A stretch of 64,000 bases of DNA from Caryophanales bacterium UBA4855 (lineage in GTDB: Bacteria; Bacillota_I; Bacilli_A; RFN20; CAG-826). The DNA lies in contig DHEH01000010.1 in assembly GCA_002399785.1 (NCBI GenBank), forward strand, positions 62,001-126,000, read 5' to 3'. The number at the start of each line of letters is the position of its first letter. The stretch's first letter is position 1. This document shows positions 34,861 through 44,040 of the stretch, in pieces. The position numbers and the translations under genes are program-made. Under the pieces are notes generated by a model that worked only from the letters and a program-made list of their open reading frames with translations, did not search any database and was not told the DNA's origin.

Positions 34861-36719
34861 TGGATATTAAACAATTAACTGAAGATATATTAAAACAAGT
34901 AAATATTGTAGACATAATTTCTCATTACACCCAAGTTCAAAAAGCAGGAAGAAATTACACATGTCTATGTCCTTTTCATGATGATAAGAAATTGGGGAAT
35001 TTTTACATAAATCCTGACAAACAAATTTTTAAATGTTTTTCTTGCGGAAAAGGTGGAAACGCGATAACTTTCGTTCAATATAGAGAAAATATTTCTTTTA
35101 TAGAAGCCTTAAGAAAGGTTTGTGACTTATCGGGCATTAAAGACGACAGATTAACTTCAAACGTTAAAAGAGTCGAAATTCCAACTGAAATTAAAAATAT
35201 CTATGATTGTTTGTCGAATATCAATTCTTTTTATATGACCAGCTTATATCAAAATATTAACGGAAGAAAAGCCTTAGAATATCTAACTCAACGAGGTCTA
35301 ACTGAAGAAATCATTAAAAATTTTAATATTGGTTATTCACAAAGTGATGGCAAAAATGTCGTTAAATATTTAAATGATAAAAATTATAGTTTGAAAACAA
35401 TAGCCGAAACAGGCATTGTTCGAATAGACGAAACACCATTGAAAGATTTAAATGCAGGTAGAATCACATTTGGAATCACCAACAAAGATAATAAAATTGT
35501 TGGTTTTAGTGCTCGTATTTTTGGTGATATTAAAAGCGATGCTAAATATATAAACACTAAGGAAACTAAACTTTTTAATAAATCCGATATACTATACAAC
35601 TACTATTCTGCCTTAAACGAATCAAGAAGAGTCGGTTATGTATATGTTTTAGAAGGTTTTATGGATGTTATCGCTTGTTATAGAGTAGGTATCAAAAGTG
35701 CAGTCGGTTTGATGGGAACAGCTTTTACAAAACAACAATTGCAAATGCTTAGATTCATGAGATGCGAAATTCGCTTATGTTTAGATTTAGATACTCCTGG
35801 GCAAGATAATATGTCAAAAATTATTGAAGTGTTAGATGAAAAAGGAATCAAATATAGATTAGTCAATAACAATTCAGGTTTTCATGGAAAAGACAGCGAC
35901 GAGATATTAAAAAATGATGGCGAAAAGGGTTTATTATCTTTCTTAGATAATTTAATTAGCAAAGGCGAATGGCTTATAAATTATTACGCAAAATCTTTTG
36001 ATTTAAGCAGTTTAGATGGAAGAAAAAAGATGTTAAAAGCCTTTATACCAGTTATTTCACAAACTAACAGCCGATTAGATAGAGAAGATTACATTAATAG
36101 AATTTCTAAATTGACGAATTTTAGTATCAAAACAATCCTTGACATGGTAAATAACATGCAAACAAATATCGAAAAAAACGATAATGAAGATTTTGCAAAA
36201 TGGTATAACTCAAATAAATTTGAAAGCAAGAAATTAGATAGATTGCAATTTGCAGAAAGACAAATGATGAGATATATTCTTGAGAATAAGGAAGCTTATG
36301 ATCAATACACAGAGAAGTTGGGATATTTTACTAATAAAGATTATAGACAAATAATTGATGCAATTGATGAATATGTAAACACAGATGTCATCAACCAAAG
36401 CAACTACTCTTTAACAAATATTATCACATCATTAACATCCAACGAAAATTTAGAACAAAAAACGAAAGAAAAAATAATCGATGATATCACTACGGTAGCT
36501 TTAGATAAATCGCGGTATTGCCCTCCATATAACGAGAAAAGTTTCGTAAATCTTGTTGAAACAATCAATAACGAAAGAGAACTTAAGAGAAGCAAAGAAG
36601 CTTATGAGAACTCAATAATTAACCTAAATCCTGAAGAAAAAAATAAACAAACAGTCAATTTTCTAGAATCAATCAAAGAAAATCTAGAGAGAGACAAAAT
36701 TAAAAAAGGAGGCAAATGA
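34860..36719 (+). CDS. dnaG: DNA primase
   Basis: Makes RNA primers at the replication fork. 619 residues, GTG start overlapping the glyQS stop; no good ribosome site, so coupled translation. N-terminal CHC2 zinc finger (CLCPFHDDKK ... CFSCGKGGNA), the conserved GRITFGI and KYINTKETKLFNKSDILY, and the Toprim motif VLEGFMDVI followed by LDLDTPGQD. A C-terminal DnaB-interaction region is present. The stop (TGA) overlaps the next start region. Confidence 0.97.
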   Translation: MDIKQLTEDILKQVNIVDIISHYTQVQKAGRNYTCLCPFHDDKKLGNFYINPDKQIFKCFSCGKGGNAITFVQYRENISFIEALRKVCDLSGIKDDRLTSNVKRVEIPTEIKNIYDCLSNINSFYMTSLYQNINGRKALEYLTQRGLTEEIIKNFNIGYSQSDGKNVVKYLNDKNYSLKTIAETGIVRIDETPLKDLNAGRITFGITNKDNKIVGFSARIFGDIKSDAKYINTKETKLFNKSDILYNYYSALNESRRVGYVYVLEGFMDVIACYRVGIKSAVGLMGTAFTKQQLQMLRFMRCEIRLCLDLDTPGQDNMSKIIEVLDEKGIKYRLVNNNSGFHGKDSDEILKNDGEKGLLSFLDNLISKGEWLINYYAKSFDLSSLDGRKKMLKAFIPVISQTNSRLDREDYINRISKLTNFSIKTILDMVNNMQTNIEKNDNEDFAKWYNSNKFESKKLDRLQFAERQMMRYILENKEAYDQYTEKLGYFTNKDYRQIIDAIDEYVNTDVINQSNYSLTNIITSLTSNENLEQKTKEKIIDDITTVALDKSRYCPPYNEKSFVNLVETINNERELKRSKEAYENSIINLNPEEKNKQTVNFLESIKENLERDKIKKGGK

Positions 36720-37978
36720 TGGAAAAAGTTAAAAATAAGTGTATTTATAGTAGTAATCAAGTAAATAACTCATCCAAGGAACTTGAAAGCGTAATCAATT
36801 CATTAGATCTAACTGAAAACAATAAAACAAATTTATTAAGTTCATTAATAAACATCGAAGGAAACATAAAGAAAACAAAAACAATAAAATTAACAGAATT
36901 AGATGTTTTATTTTCTAAATGCGGAGTTAATGATAATGATGCAGATGTTTTATTAGAATATCTTACTAATAATGGTTTTATTTGTAATGACGATTCTGGA
37001 AATAATAATATGTACGATGACGATTCTCAATTTACGCATATGGAAATCGATGATGACGATGACGAAGACGAAACACTAATAGATCCCTACGTTGATGAAA
37101 CATTTCCTAAAATTGACAAAGATGTCAAAAATACTAATTCAATTAAGTCTTACCTAAATAATATTTCTTCATATGATTTATTATCAAAAGAAGAAGAAAT
37201 AGAATTAGCAAACAAAATTAAATTAGGTGACGAAAAAGCTAAACAAGAATTATCTGAACATAACTTAAGACTTGTTGTAAGTCTTGCTAAAAATTACATC
37301 GGTAGAGGACTTTCTTTACAAGACTTAATTCAAGAAGGCAATGCTGGTTTGCTTAAAGCAGTAGAAAAGTTCGACATCACCAAGAATTGTCGATTCTCAA
37401 CTTATGCAACATGGCGGATAAATCAATCGCTTTCAGAGGCCGTAAAATCAAAAGGGCACACAATTCATTTACCATCATACATTCTTAAAGCAGTTTCTAA
37501 AATAAACAAAACAGCAAACGAATTAACTTTAAAATTAAACCACAAACCAACCTATACAGAGATTAGTGAAGCATTAAATTGGGAATTTTCTCCCGAAAAA
37601 ATAGAAAGATTCCTGTGGTACGCAACATCGACATCAATAAGATCTACTGATGAAAAAAGAAGTGATAGCGAAAAAAGCGAATCATTAATTGAAGCAATAC
37701 CCGATAATAGTGATTCAATTGAGGATTATCTATCAAATACAGCAAATCACGAAAACGTGAATAAATTACTTAAAGTTCTTAATGAAAGAGAAAAAATTAT
37801 TATAACTGAATATTTCGGTCTAGATGATGACGAAAGCAAAACTCTTGAACAAATAGGGCATGAATTAGGCCTTACAAGAGAAAGAGTTAGACAAATTAAA
37901 TTTCTTGCAATTAAAAAAATGTTTGATTCTACCGAAAAAAACAAATTAACAAATTTACATAATCAAATGGAGGATTAA
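36719..37978 (+). CDS. Second sigma-70 family factor, divergent RpoD paralog
   Basis: 419 residues with all primary-sigma parts: a region 1.1-like N-terminus, an acidic linker, region 2 (IKSYLNNISSYDLLSKEEEIELA, EHNLRLVVSLAKNYIGRGLSLQDLIQEGNAGLLKAVEKFD), region 3, and region 4 (TLEQIGHELGLTRERVRQI). Region 2.4 differs from RpoD next door: the WW pair of YATWWIRQSITRA is WR (R233), and R436/T440 equivalents are Asn and Ser; these positions help open and read the -10 box. So it should prefer other promoters. ATG 36719 gives 6-nt spacing to AGGAGG. It lies between dnaG and rpoD, where Firmicutes normally have one sigma gene. Confidence 0.88.
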   Translation: MEKVKNKCIYSSNQVNNSSKELESVINSLDLTENNKTNLLSSLINIEGNIKKTKTIKLTELDVLFSKCGVNDNDADVLLEYLTNNGFICNDDSGNNNMYDDDSQFTHMEIDDDDDEDETLIDPYVDETFPKIDKDVKNTNSIKSYLNNISSYDLLSKEEEIELANKIKLGDEKAKQELSEHNLRLVVSLAKNYIGRGLSLQDLIQEGNAGLLKAVEKFDITKNCRFSTYATWRINQSLSEAVKSKGHTIHLPSYILKAVSKINKTANELTLKLNHKPTYTEISEALNWEFSPEKIERFLWYATSTSIRSTDEKRSDSEKSESLIEAIPDNSDSIEDYLSNTANHENVNKLLKVLNEREKIIITEYFGLDDDESKTLEQIGHELGLTRERVRQIKFLAIKKMFDSTEKNKLTNLHNQMED

Positions 37979-37981
37979 ATT

Positions 37982-39418
37982 ATGAAAAACACAAACAAAG
38001 ACATTAAAAAAACAATATTAGATTTAGATGAGGAAAAAACATCAAAAAAGACAAAAAAGGCAACTGATACAAAAAAAGAAAAGTTGGACAAAAAAGAAAC
38101 GAAACCTAAAAAAATAACAACTAAAATTGAAAACGAAGAAAAAAATTCCAAAAATTCGCATTCTTTAATAACAAAAAAAGATATTACAAAATATATTGTC
38201 CTTGAAGAAGTAGATGATGAAGATGAGACTGTAACGGAAAATAGCCTTATTAAACAAGGATTAATTAAACAAACAGAGAAATATTTAAAAAGTCTTGGGT
38301 CAGAAAACGAAGTTGATATGGATGATTATTTTGATTTAACCAAAAATTTAAATGTTGATGATGAGACTATGGATAAAGTCATGGAATATTTTAAAGATTG
38401 TGGTTACAAAATTAGAGGTGAAAATGTCGATGAAGTCGAAGATGTTGATTTTGATCCAAATTCCATCAACGAGGACGATGATTTATTGGATGAAGATGAT
38501 GATATATCAGAAGACAGTGACTCTTCTGAAACAATTGCTATTTTAAATAGCATTGATGCTTATGATAGCGATTTTAAGACAAGTGATTCAGTTAAATTAT
38601 ACATGAAAGATATGCATGATTACGCTTTAATCGATGCTAAAAAAGAAAAAGAACTTGCTGTAAGAATCGCTCATGGTGACCAAGAAGCGAGAGATGAATT
38701 AACAACAGCAAACTTAAGATTAGTTGTTAATGTTGCTAAACATTATGTTAATCGTGGAATGGCTTTATTAGATTTAATCCAAGAAGGTAATATAGGTTTA
38801 ATGAAGGCAGTTAATAAATTCGATCCAACAAAAGGTTTTAAATTTTCTACTTATGCAACTTGGTGGATTAGACAATCTATAACAAGAGCTATTGCTGACC
38901 AAGCAAAAACTATTCGTGTTCCAGTTCATATGGTTGAAACAATAAACAAAATAAATAGAACTAAGAAAGTTTTGACACAAGAACTCGGAAGAGAACCAAC
39001 CCTTGAAGAAATTAGCAAAAGATTAGAAGGAAAATATACCCCAGAAAAAATCTTAGAAATATTAAATTATGCTCAAGATCCTGTTTCTACAGATTGCCCA
39101 ATTGGAAAAGATGACGACACCCAATTAATGGATTTTATTCAAGATAAAGAAGATGTTTCTCCTGAAGAATATACTAAGCGACAATTAAATATTGAAAACT
39201 TAAATAAAATTATGCAAGATTTATCAGAAAGAGAGCAAAGAGTTTTATGCTTACGTTATGGTCTCGTTGAAGATGGTAGAGCTAGAACACTTGAAGAAGT
39301 TGGTAAAGAATTTGGTGTTACAAGAGAAAGAGTACGTCAAATTGAAGCGAAAGCCATCAAAAAACTTAGACATAAATCACGTACTAAATTTTTAGACTGC
39401 GAATATTATTCGAAATAA
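37982..39418 (+). CDS. rpoD: RNA polymerase primary sigma factor RpoD (SigA)
   Basis: Housekeeping sigma factor. 478 residues: a Lys/Glu-rich N-terminal extension of about 80 residues, region 1.1, an acidic spacer, then canonical regions 2.1-2.4 (DLIQEGNIGLMKAVNKFDP, FSTYATWWIRQSITRAIADQ), region 3 and 4.2 (VTRERVRQIEAKAIKKLRH). The tryptophan pair is intact, in contrast to the upstream paralog. Strong GGAGG start. It is followed by trmK, as in Bacillus. Confidence 0.98.
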   Translation: MKNTNKDIKKTILDLDEEKTSKKTKKATDTKKEKLDKKETKPKKITTKIENEEKNSKNSHSLITKKDITKYIVLEEVDDEDETVTENSLIKQGLIKQTEKYLKSLGSENEVDMDDYFDLTKNLNVDDETMDKVMEYFKDCGYKIRGENVDEVEDVDFDPNSINEDDDLLDEDDDISEDSDSSETIAILNSIDAYDSDFKTSDSVKLYMKDMHDYALIDAKKEKELAVRIAHGDQEARDELTTANLRLVVNVAKHYVNRGMALLDLIQEGNIGLMKAVNKFDPTKGFKFSTYATWWIRQSITRAIADQAKTIRVPVHMVETINKINRTKKVLTQELGREPTLEEISKRLEGKYTPEKILEILNYAQDPVSTDCPIGKDDDTQLMDFIQDKEDVSPEEYTKRQLNIENLNKIMQDLSEREQRVLCLRYGLVEDGRARTLEEVGKEFGVTRERVRQIEAKAIKKLRHKSRTKFLDCEYYSK

Positions 39419-39423
39419 TTTTT

Positions 39424-40110
39424 ATGCTTTCAAAAAGATTACAAACTATTTATGATTTGGTTGATGAAAATTCAAATTTAGCAGATATAGGTGCTGATCA
39501 TGGCTTCTTATTGATTGAATTGGCAAAAAATAACAAATGTAATCTTCTTTTAGGCGTAGAAAATAAAAAAGGTCCATACGAAAAGTTGCTTAATGATATC
39601 CGAATAAATTCACTTAAAAATAAAATTTTTACATCATTTAGTGACGGATTATCAAAAATAACGCCTGAATACAAAACAATAGTTATTGCCGGGATGGGAA
39701 CCGACAATATAAAAAAAATAATTAAAGATTCGATCTCTAGTATTGATTTTATCAATACATTTATAATCGATTCTCATACAAAAATAGAAGAATTAAGAAA
39801 ATTTGTTGTTTCACTCGGTTTTAAAATTTCACAAGAAAAAATATTAAAAGAAGACAATATTGTGTATGAAATTATTCGATTTGATAAAGGAAGTGCTACT
39901 TATTCAGATATTCAATATAAATTCGGACCTTGTTTAATAAAAGAAAAAACAAATGATTTTATCAATATTTATAAAGAAAGATTAATGTGGCTAAAGAACA
40001 AGAGAAAAAATACTTCAAATCCTGACTTTATTAGATCACTTGAGTTAGATATTAAAGAAATAGAGGCAATAATTTATGAAAACCAATGTTTTATTAAAAA
40101 AATTAAGTAA
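39424..40110 (+). CDS. trmK: tRNA m1A22 methyltransferase TrmK
   Basis: Class I SAM methyltransferase that makes m1A22 in tRNA. 228 residues: LADIGADHGFLLIELAK is the SAM-binding loop, followed by GVENKKGPYEKL and IAGMGTDNI, all typical of the YqfN/TrmK family. It starts 5 nt after rpoD and overlaps the Nif3-like gene by 35 nt, the same order (rpoD-trmK-nif3) as in many Bacilli. Confidence 0.94.
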   Translation: MLSKRLQTIYDLVDENSNLADIGADHGFLLIELAKNNKCNLLLGVENKKGPYEKLLNDIRINSLKNKIFTSFSDGLSKITPEYKTIVIAGMGTDNIKKIIKDSISSIDFINTFIIDSHTKIEELRKFVVSLGFKISQEKILKEDNIVYEIIRFDKGSATYSDIQYKFGPCLIKEKTNDFINIYKERLMWLKNKRKNTSNPDFIRSLELDIKEIEAIIYENQCFIKKIK

Positions 40111-40852
40111 GAACTTTCCAAAAAGATTACAAGAAGGGTTCGATCATTGTGGATTGCAAACCGGAAAGTTAAGAGAAGACACTAATAATATTGTATTATG
40201 CCTAGATTTTGATGAAGAGGTCTTTGAAATTATGAAAAATAAGAATCTTTTTGATAAAACAGATTTGATTATAACGCATCATCCATTTATTTTTGGAACA
40301 AAGTTCAAAGTTTTTGAATTTGATGAAAAAAAGAAGGTTTTATGTGATAAGATTGATAGCAAAAATATCCCAATTTATTCTTATCACACAAGTTTTGATA
40401 CTGGAAAAGACGGAATGAACGACGCACTAGCAAATGCATTAAACTTACAAAACATCAAACAACTCGATTCTGTCCCAATGGCTAGAGGCGGTTTTTTAAC
40501 GCAACCTATGGAAATTCACGACTTTTGTAAATATGCAAAAAAATGTTTAAATGTAGATTACGGAAAACTTATTAACAAAGGAAGTAAAACAATTAAAAGT
40601 GTTGCTATTATTGGTGGCGGTGGATGGAGTAGTTATCATGATGTTCAAAAAGAAGGTTATGACATTTATATAAGCGGAGACATCCCGCATCACGGAAGAC
40701 GCGGTGTTATTGAACGGCAATATAACTATTTAGATTTGCCACACGAAATCGAACGAATTTTTATGACACAAATGAAAAAAATCTTGCTTGATATAGACCC
40801 AAGTTTAAATATAACAATAATCGATCACGAAGCCCTTCCTGAACTCATTTGA
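40076..40852 (+). CDS. Nif3-like dinuclear metal centre protein
   Basis: 258 residues of the YqfO/GTP cyclohydrolase I type 2-like family. Metal ligands are visible in DLIITHHPFIFG (two His), YSYHTSFDTGKDGMND, and the C-terminal ISGDIPHHGRRG and DLPHEIE. It lacks the middle PII-like insert of the longer Bacillus form. The function is not established. It ends in TGA, overlapping the convergent ispH by 8 bp. Confidence 0.93.
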   Translation: MKTNVLLKKLSKNFPKRLQEGFDHCGLQTGKLREDTNNIVLCLDFDEEVFEIMKNKNLFDKTDLIITHHPFIFGTKFKVFEFDEKKKVLCDKIDSKNIPIYSYHTSFDTGKDGMNDALANALNLQNIKQLDSVPMARGGFLTQPMEIHDFCKYAKKCLNVDYGKLINKGSKTIKSVAIIGGGGWSSYHDVQKEGYDIYISGDIPHHGRRGVIERQYNYLDLPHEIERIFMTQMKKILLDIDPSLNITIIDHEALPELI

Positions 40853-41726
40853 TATCTTTTAAATAATTAGAAATTTCATCAACGATTGTCGACGGAGTAG
40901 ATGTAGCGCTAGCAATCAAAACACTTTTACTTTTCTTTACATCTAACAACTTTTTAACGTCATTTATATCGGATACTAAATAACAATTATCTTGTTTAGT
41001 AGTAATATAGTACATTTTTAGTAAAAGTTTAGCATTACTTGAAGTATTTGATCCTACTATGAAAACAATGTCATACATTCGCTTTAAGCCTTCATTACAC
41101 AACTTATTAAAACGTCGTACAGGCTCTCCGCATATTCTTCTAAAGTCATTAATTTTTTTAGCATTTAAAACAAGTTGTTCTTTCACCATCAAATAAGATA
41201 AGTTAGATACAGTTGATTGAGTAAATAAATTAACTGTTTTATTTTCGCATTTACCAAGATCATAAAGATTGTCTTCATTAATAACCATAAAGTTATCACC
41301 ATAACTTATTAGTGAAGTGGTTTCAACATGAAGCGGATTTCCGACAAAAATATTAATATCGGCTTTTTTATAATTATTATCAATTATTTTTTTTGTGTCC
41401 CTTAAAAATGGACAAATAGCATCATAAAATTTAATTTTATTATCACTTAACATTTTTTCGACTTTTTTTGAATGACCATGAGCACTCAATATAATGATTT
41501 CATCTTTTTTAACATTTTTAAGATAATTGATAAAATTATCGTCATTTCCGTCAATAATGTTAATTTTATTATCACTTAACAATTTATTTGCATCTTCATT
41601 ATGAACAATTGGACCTAAACACGTAATTTTTCTATCAGGTCTTTTATTTCTTAGCAAAATTGCAAGTTTTAAAGCTCTATTAACACCTCCGCAAAAACCA
41701 TATGGCTTAATTATATTGACAAACAT
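40845..41726 (-). CDS. ispH: 4-hydroxy-3-methylbut-2-enyl diphosphate reductase
   Basis: Last enzyme of the MEP isoprenoid pathway, a 4Fe-4S enzyme. 293 residues; the cluster cysteines appear in PYGFCGGVNRA, YDAICPFLRD and RICGEPVRR, and the active-site Glu in GNPLHVETTS and the TQSTVS segment are in place though divergent. It is divergent to cshB and convergent with the Nif3-like gene. ispG, the enzyme before it in the pathway, lies at 44-45 kb. Confidence 0.93.
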   Translation of the reverse strand: MFVNIIKPYGFCGGVNRALKLAILLRNKRPDRKITCLGPIVHNEDANKLLSDNKINIIDGNDDNFINYLKNVKKDEIIILSAHGHSKKVEKMLSDNKIKFYDAICPFLRDTKKIIDNNYKKADINIFVGNPLHVETTSLISYGDNFMVINEDNLYDLGKCENKTVNLFTQSTVSNLSYLMVKEQLVLNAKKINDFRRICGEPVRRFNKLCNEGLKRMYDIVFIVGSNTSSNAKLLLKMYYITTKQDNCYLVSDINDVKKLLDVKKSKSVLIASATSTPSTIVDEISNYLKDIK

Positions 41727-41780
41727 GTAAATATATTAGCATTTATTAATAAATAATGTGTATTAAGTGTTAAATTTATA

Positions 41781-41786
41781 TATAAT
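41781..41786 (+). promoter_or_regulatory. -10 box for cshB, leaderless-type
   Basis: TATAAT ends only 6 nt before the cshB ATG, so the transcript should start at the start codon. No ribosome site. Confidence 0.6.
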
Positions 41787-41792
41787 TAGCAT

Positions 41793-43145
41793 ATGAAATT
41801 TAGTGCATTTAATTTAAAAAAAGACGTAGTAAATTGTTTAAATCAATTAAACTATATTACGCCAACTTCTGTTCAAGAAGTTGTTATTCCTAAAGCCCTT
41901 AAAGGCGAAAGTGTTGTTGTTCAAAGTGAAACCGGAACCGGAAAAACACATAGTTTTTTAATTCCAATTATTAATAATGTTGAATATAACGGAAAAATTC
42001 AAGCCTTAGTAATTTCTCCAACTAGAGAATTGGCTAGACAAACTTACATTTTTGCAAAACAATTTTGCAAACATTTACCAAAATTAAAAGTAAAAATGTT
42101 TGTTAGTGGTGAAGATTCAAAAAAAGATTTGAATTCTTTTAAAAACGAAGCTGAGATCATTATTGCTACCCCCGGTAAGCTTAATTATTTAATAGAAAAT
42201 AGTGATATAGACTTAACAAATATAAAAACCCTTGTTTTAGATGAAGCAGATATGCTTATGGAAGATAGTTTTCTTTCTGATATCGACAAGATTATTAAAA
42301 AGTTAGTTAAACCTCAAATTGAAGTTTTTAGCGCCACAATCAACAAAAAAGTAGAATTTTTTCTAAAAAAATATATTTCGGCGGATTATGTACTTACAAT
42401 TTCGAAAGGAAGAACCAGTAAAACTGTAAATCATTATTTCATTAATACTAAACACAGTGATTTATTAGAATCAGTAATGAAGTTTATAAGCATTAAAAAC
42501 CCATTTTTATTATTAATTTTTACCAATTCTAAAGAAGAAACAAAGAAATTATATACTTATTTATGTAGTCAAAAACTTAAATGTGGAATATTAAGCGGTG
42601 ACCTCGAATCACGCGAAAGAAGATCGATGTTAAGAAGAATTAATGCTTACGATTTCCAAATTGTTGTTTGCACAGATATTGCAAGTAGAGGACTTGACAT
42701 TAACGATGTAACCGATGTTTTAAGCATCGGTTTACCAAATAATCTTGAATATTATTATCATAGAGCTGGACGAACCGGACGCAATTATAAGGAAGGAAAT
42801 TCATTTGTTTTTTATGATTCTGATCATGTTGAATTGCCATTAAAATTAATCGATAACGGCTTAACTCCTGCCTTTTTAAAGTTTAAAGATGATGAATTAG
42901 TCGAAGACACACCAATTATTAGACCTAAAAAAGTATTTAAAAGAAAAGATGTTGAACTTAATCGAGAAATTCAAAAAGCTAAACACGAAGCAACTAGTAA
43001 AAAAGTTAAACCTAACTACAAAAAGAAAGTTTCTTTAGCTATAGATAAAGTCAAAAAAAGACATAAACGTGAAATAATCAAAAAAGATATTCGTCGCCAA
43101 ATGAACGAAAGATACAAAAAAGAAGGTAGAAATAGGGATGAATAA
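41793..43145 (+). CDS. cshB: DEAD-box RNA helicase (CshB-like)
   Basis: ATP-dependent RNA helicase. 450 residues with all motifs: Q motif near the start, I SETGTGKT, Ia PTRELARQ, II DEAD (VLDEADMLMED), III SAT, V DIASRGLDI and VI HRAGRTGR, then a basic tail (KRHKREIIKKDIRRQM). The next gene is nfo, the order of cshB-nfo in Bacillus, which supports the CshB name. No leader before the ATG. Confidence 0.92.
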   Translation: MKFSAFNLKKDVVNCLNQLNYITPTSVQEVVIPKALKGESVVVQSETGTGKTHSFLIPIINNVEYNGKIQALVISPTRELARQTYIFAKQFCKHLPKLKVKMFVSGEDSKKDLNSFKNEAEIIIATPGKLNYLIENSDIDLTNIKTLVLDEADMLMEDSFLSDIDKIIKKLVKPQIEVFSATINKKVEFFLKKYISADYVLTISKGRTSKTVNHYFINTKHSDLLESVMKFISIKNPFLLLIFTNSKEETKKLYTYLCSQKLKCGILSGDLESRERRSMLRRINAYDFQIVVCTDIASRGLDINDVTDVLSIGLPNNLEYYYHRAGRTGRNYKEGNSFVFYDSDHVELPLKLIDNGLTPAFLKFKDDELVEDTPIIRPKKVFKRKDVELNREIQKAKHEATSKKVKPNYKKKVSLAIDKVKKRHKREIIKKDIRRQMNERYKKEGRNRDE

Positions 43146-44040
43146 CGATTTAATTATCGGAAGTCATATAACAATGACTGGTCCTGATTATTTTTTAGGA
43201 TCAGTTAAAAGTGCCATATCTTATGAGGAAACTGCCTTTATGTTCTATACTGGAGCCCCTCAAAATACAGTTCGCTCCCCTCTTGAAAAATTAAAAATCA
43301 AAGAAGGGTTGGAATTATTAAAAAACAGTGACATAAAAATTCAAAATGTTATTGTTCATGCGCCTTATTTAATAAATTTAGCAAATACAATAAAAGCTGA
43401 TATTTTTGACTTAAGTGTTAATTTTCTTGTTTCTGAACTTAAAAGAACAGCTGCATTTGGAGTAACAAAAATAGTACTACATCCTGGAGCTCACTTGCAA
43501 GCAGGTAAAGAAAAAGGTTTAAATCAATTGATTAAAGGTTTAGACATTGCAATGGACAAAGACGGAACAAATGTAACAATATGTTTAGAAACTATGGCCG
43601 GAAAAGGTAGTGAAATAGGCGTTACTTTTGAAGATTTAGCTTACGTAATCAACAATTCAAAGCATAACGATCGTTTAGGTGTTTGTTTAGACACTTGTCA
43701 TATTAATGATTTCGGCTATTGCGTAGCTGAACTAGAACAAATACTTAATGAATTTGACCGAATTATTGGATTAGATAAATTAATGGTAATTCATTTAAAC
43801 GATTCAAAAAGTGAACGTTATAGCCATAAAGATCGCCATGAAAATATCGGTTACGGAACGATAGGTTTTGAAACTTTATTAAAATGGGCATATGAACCAA
43901 GATTAAAAAATGTTCCAAAAATTTTAGAAACCCCATACATAGATGGTGTTGCACCTTATAAAAATGAGATTTTAATGATTAGAAATAAAAAATTTGATGC
44001 AAACTTAAAAGAAAAACCTGATATTATTTCACTTTTTTAA
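43138..44040 (+). CDS. nfo: Deoxyribonuclease IV (AP endonuclease)
   Basis: Cuts DNA 5' to abasic sites in base-excision repair. 300-residue TIM barrel with zinc ligands in VIVHAPYLINLAN, LHPGAH, ICLETMAGKG, GVCLDTCHINDFGY, IHLNDSK and DRHENIGYGTIG, all in the family order. It overlaps cshB by 8 nt and converges with ispG, sharing 17 bp at the ends. Confidence 0.97.
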   Translation: MNNDLIIGSHITMTGPDYFLGSVKSAISYEETAFMFYTGAPQNTVRSPLEKLKIKEGLELLKNSDIKIQNVIVHAPYLINLANTIKADIFDLSVNFLVSELKRTAAFGVTKIVLHPGAHLQAGKEKGLNQLIKGLDIAMDKDGTNVTICLETMAGKGSEIGVTFEDLAYVINNSKHNDRLGVCLDTCHINDFGYCVAELEQILNEFDRIIGLDKLMVIHLNDSKSERYSHKDRHENIGYGTIGFETLLKWAYEPRLKNVPKILETPYIDGVAPYKNEILMIRNKKFDANLKEKPDIISLF

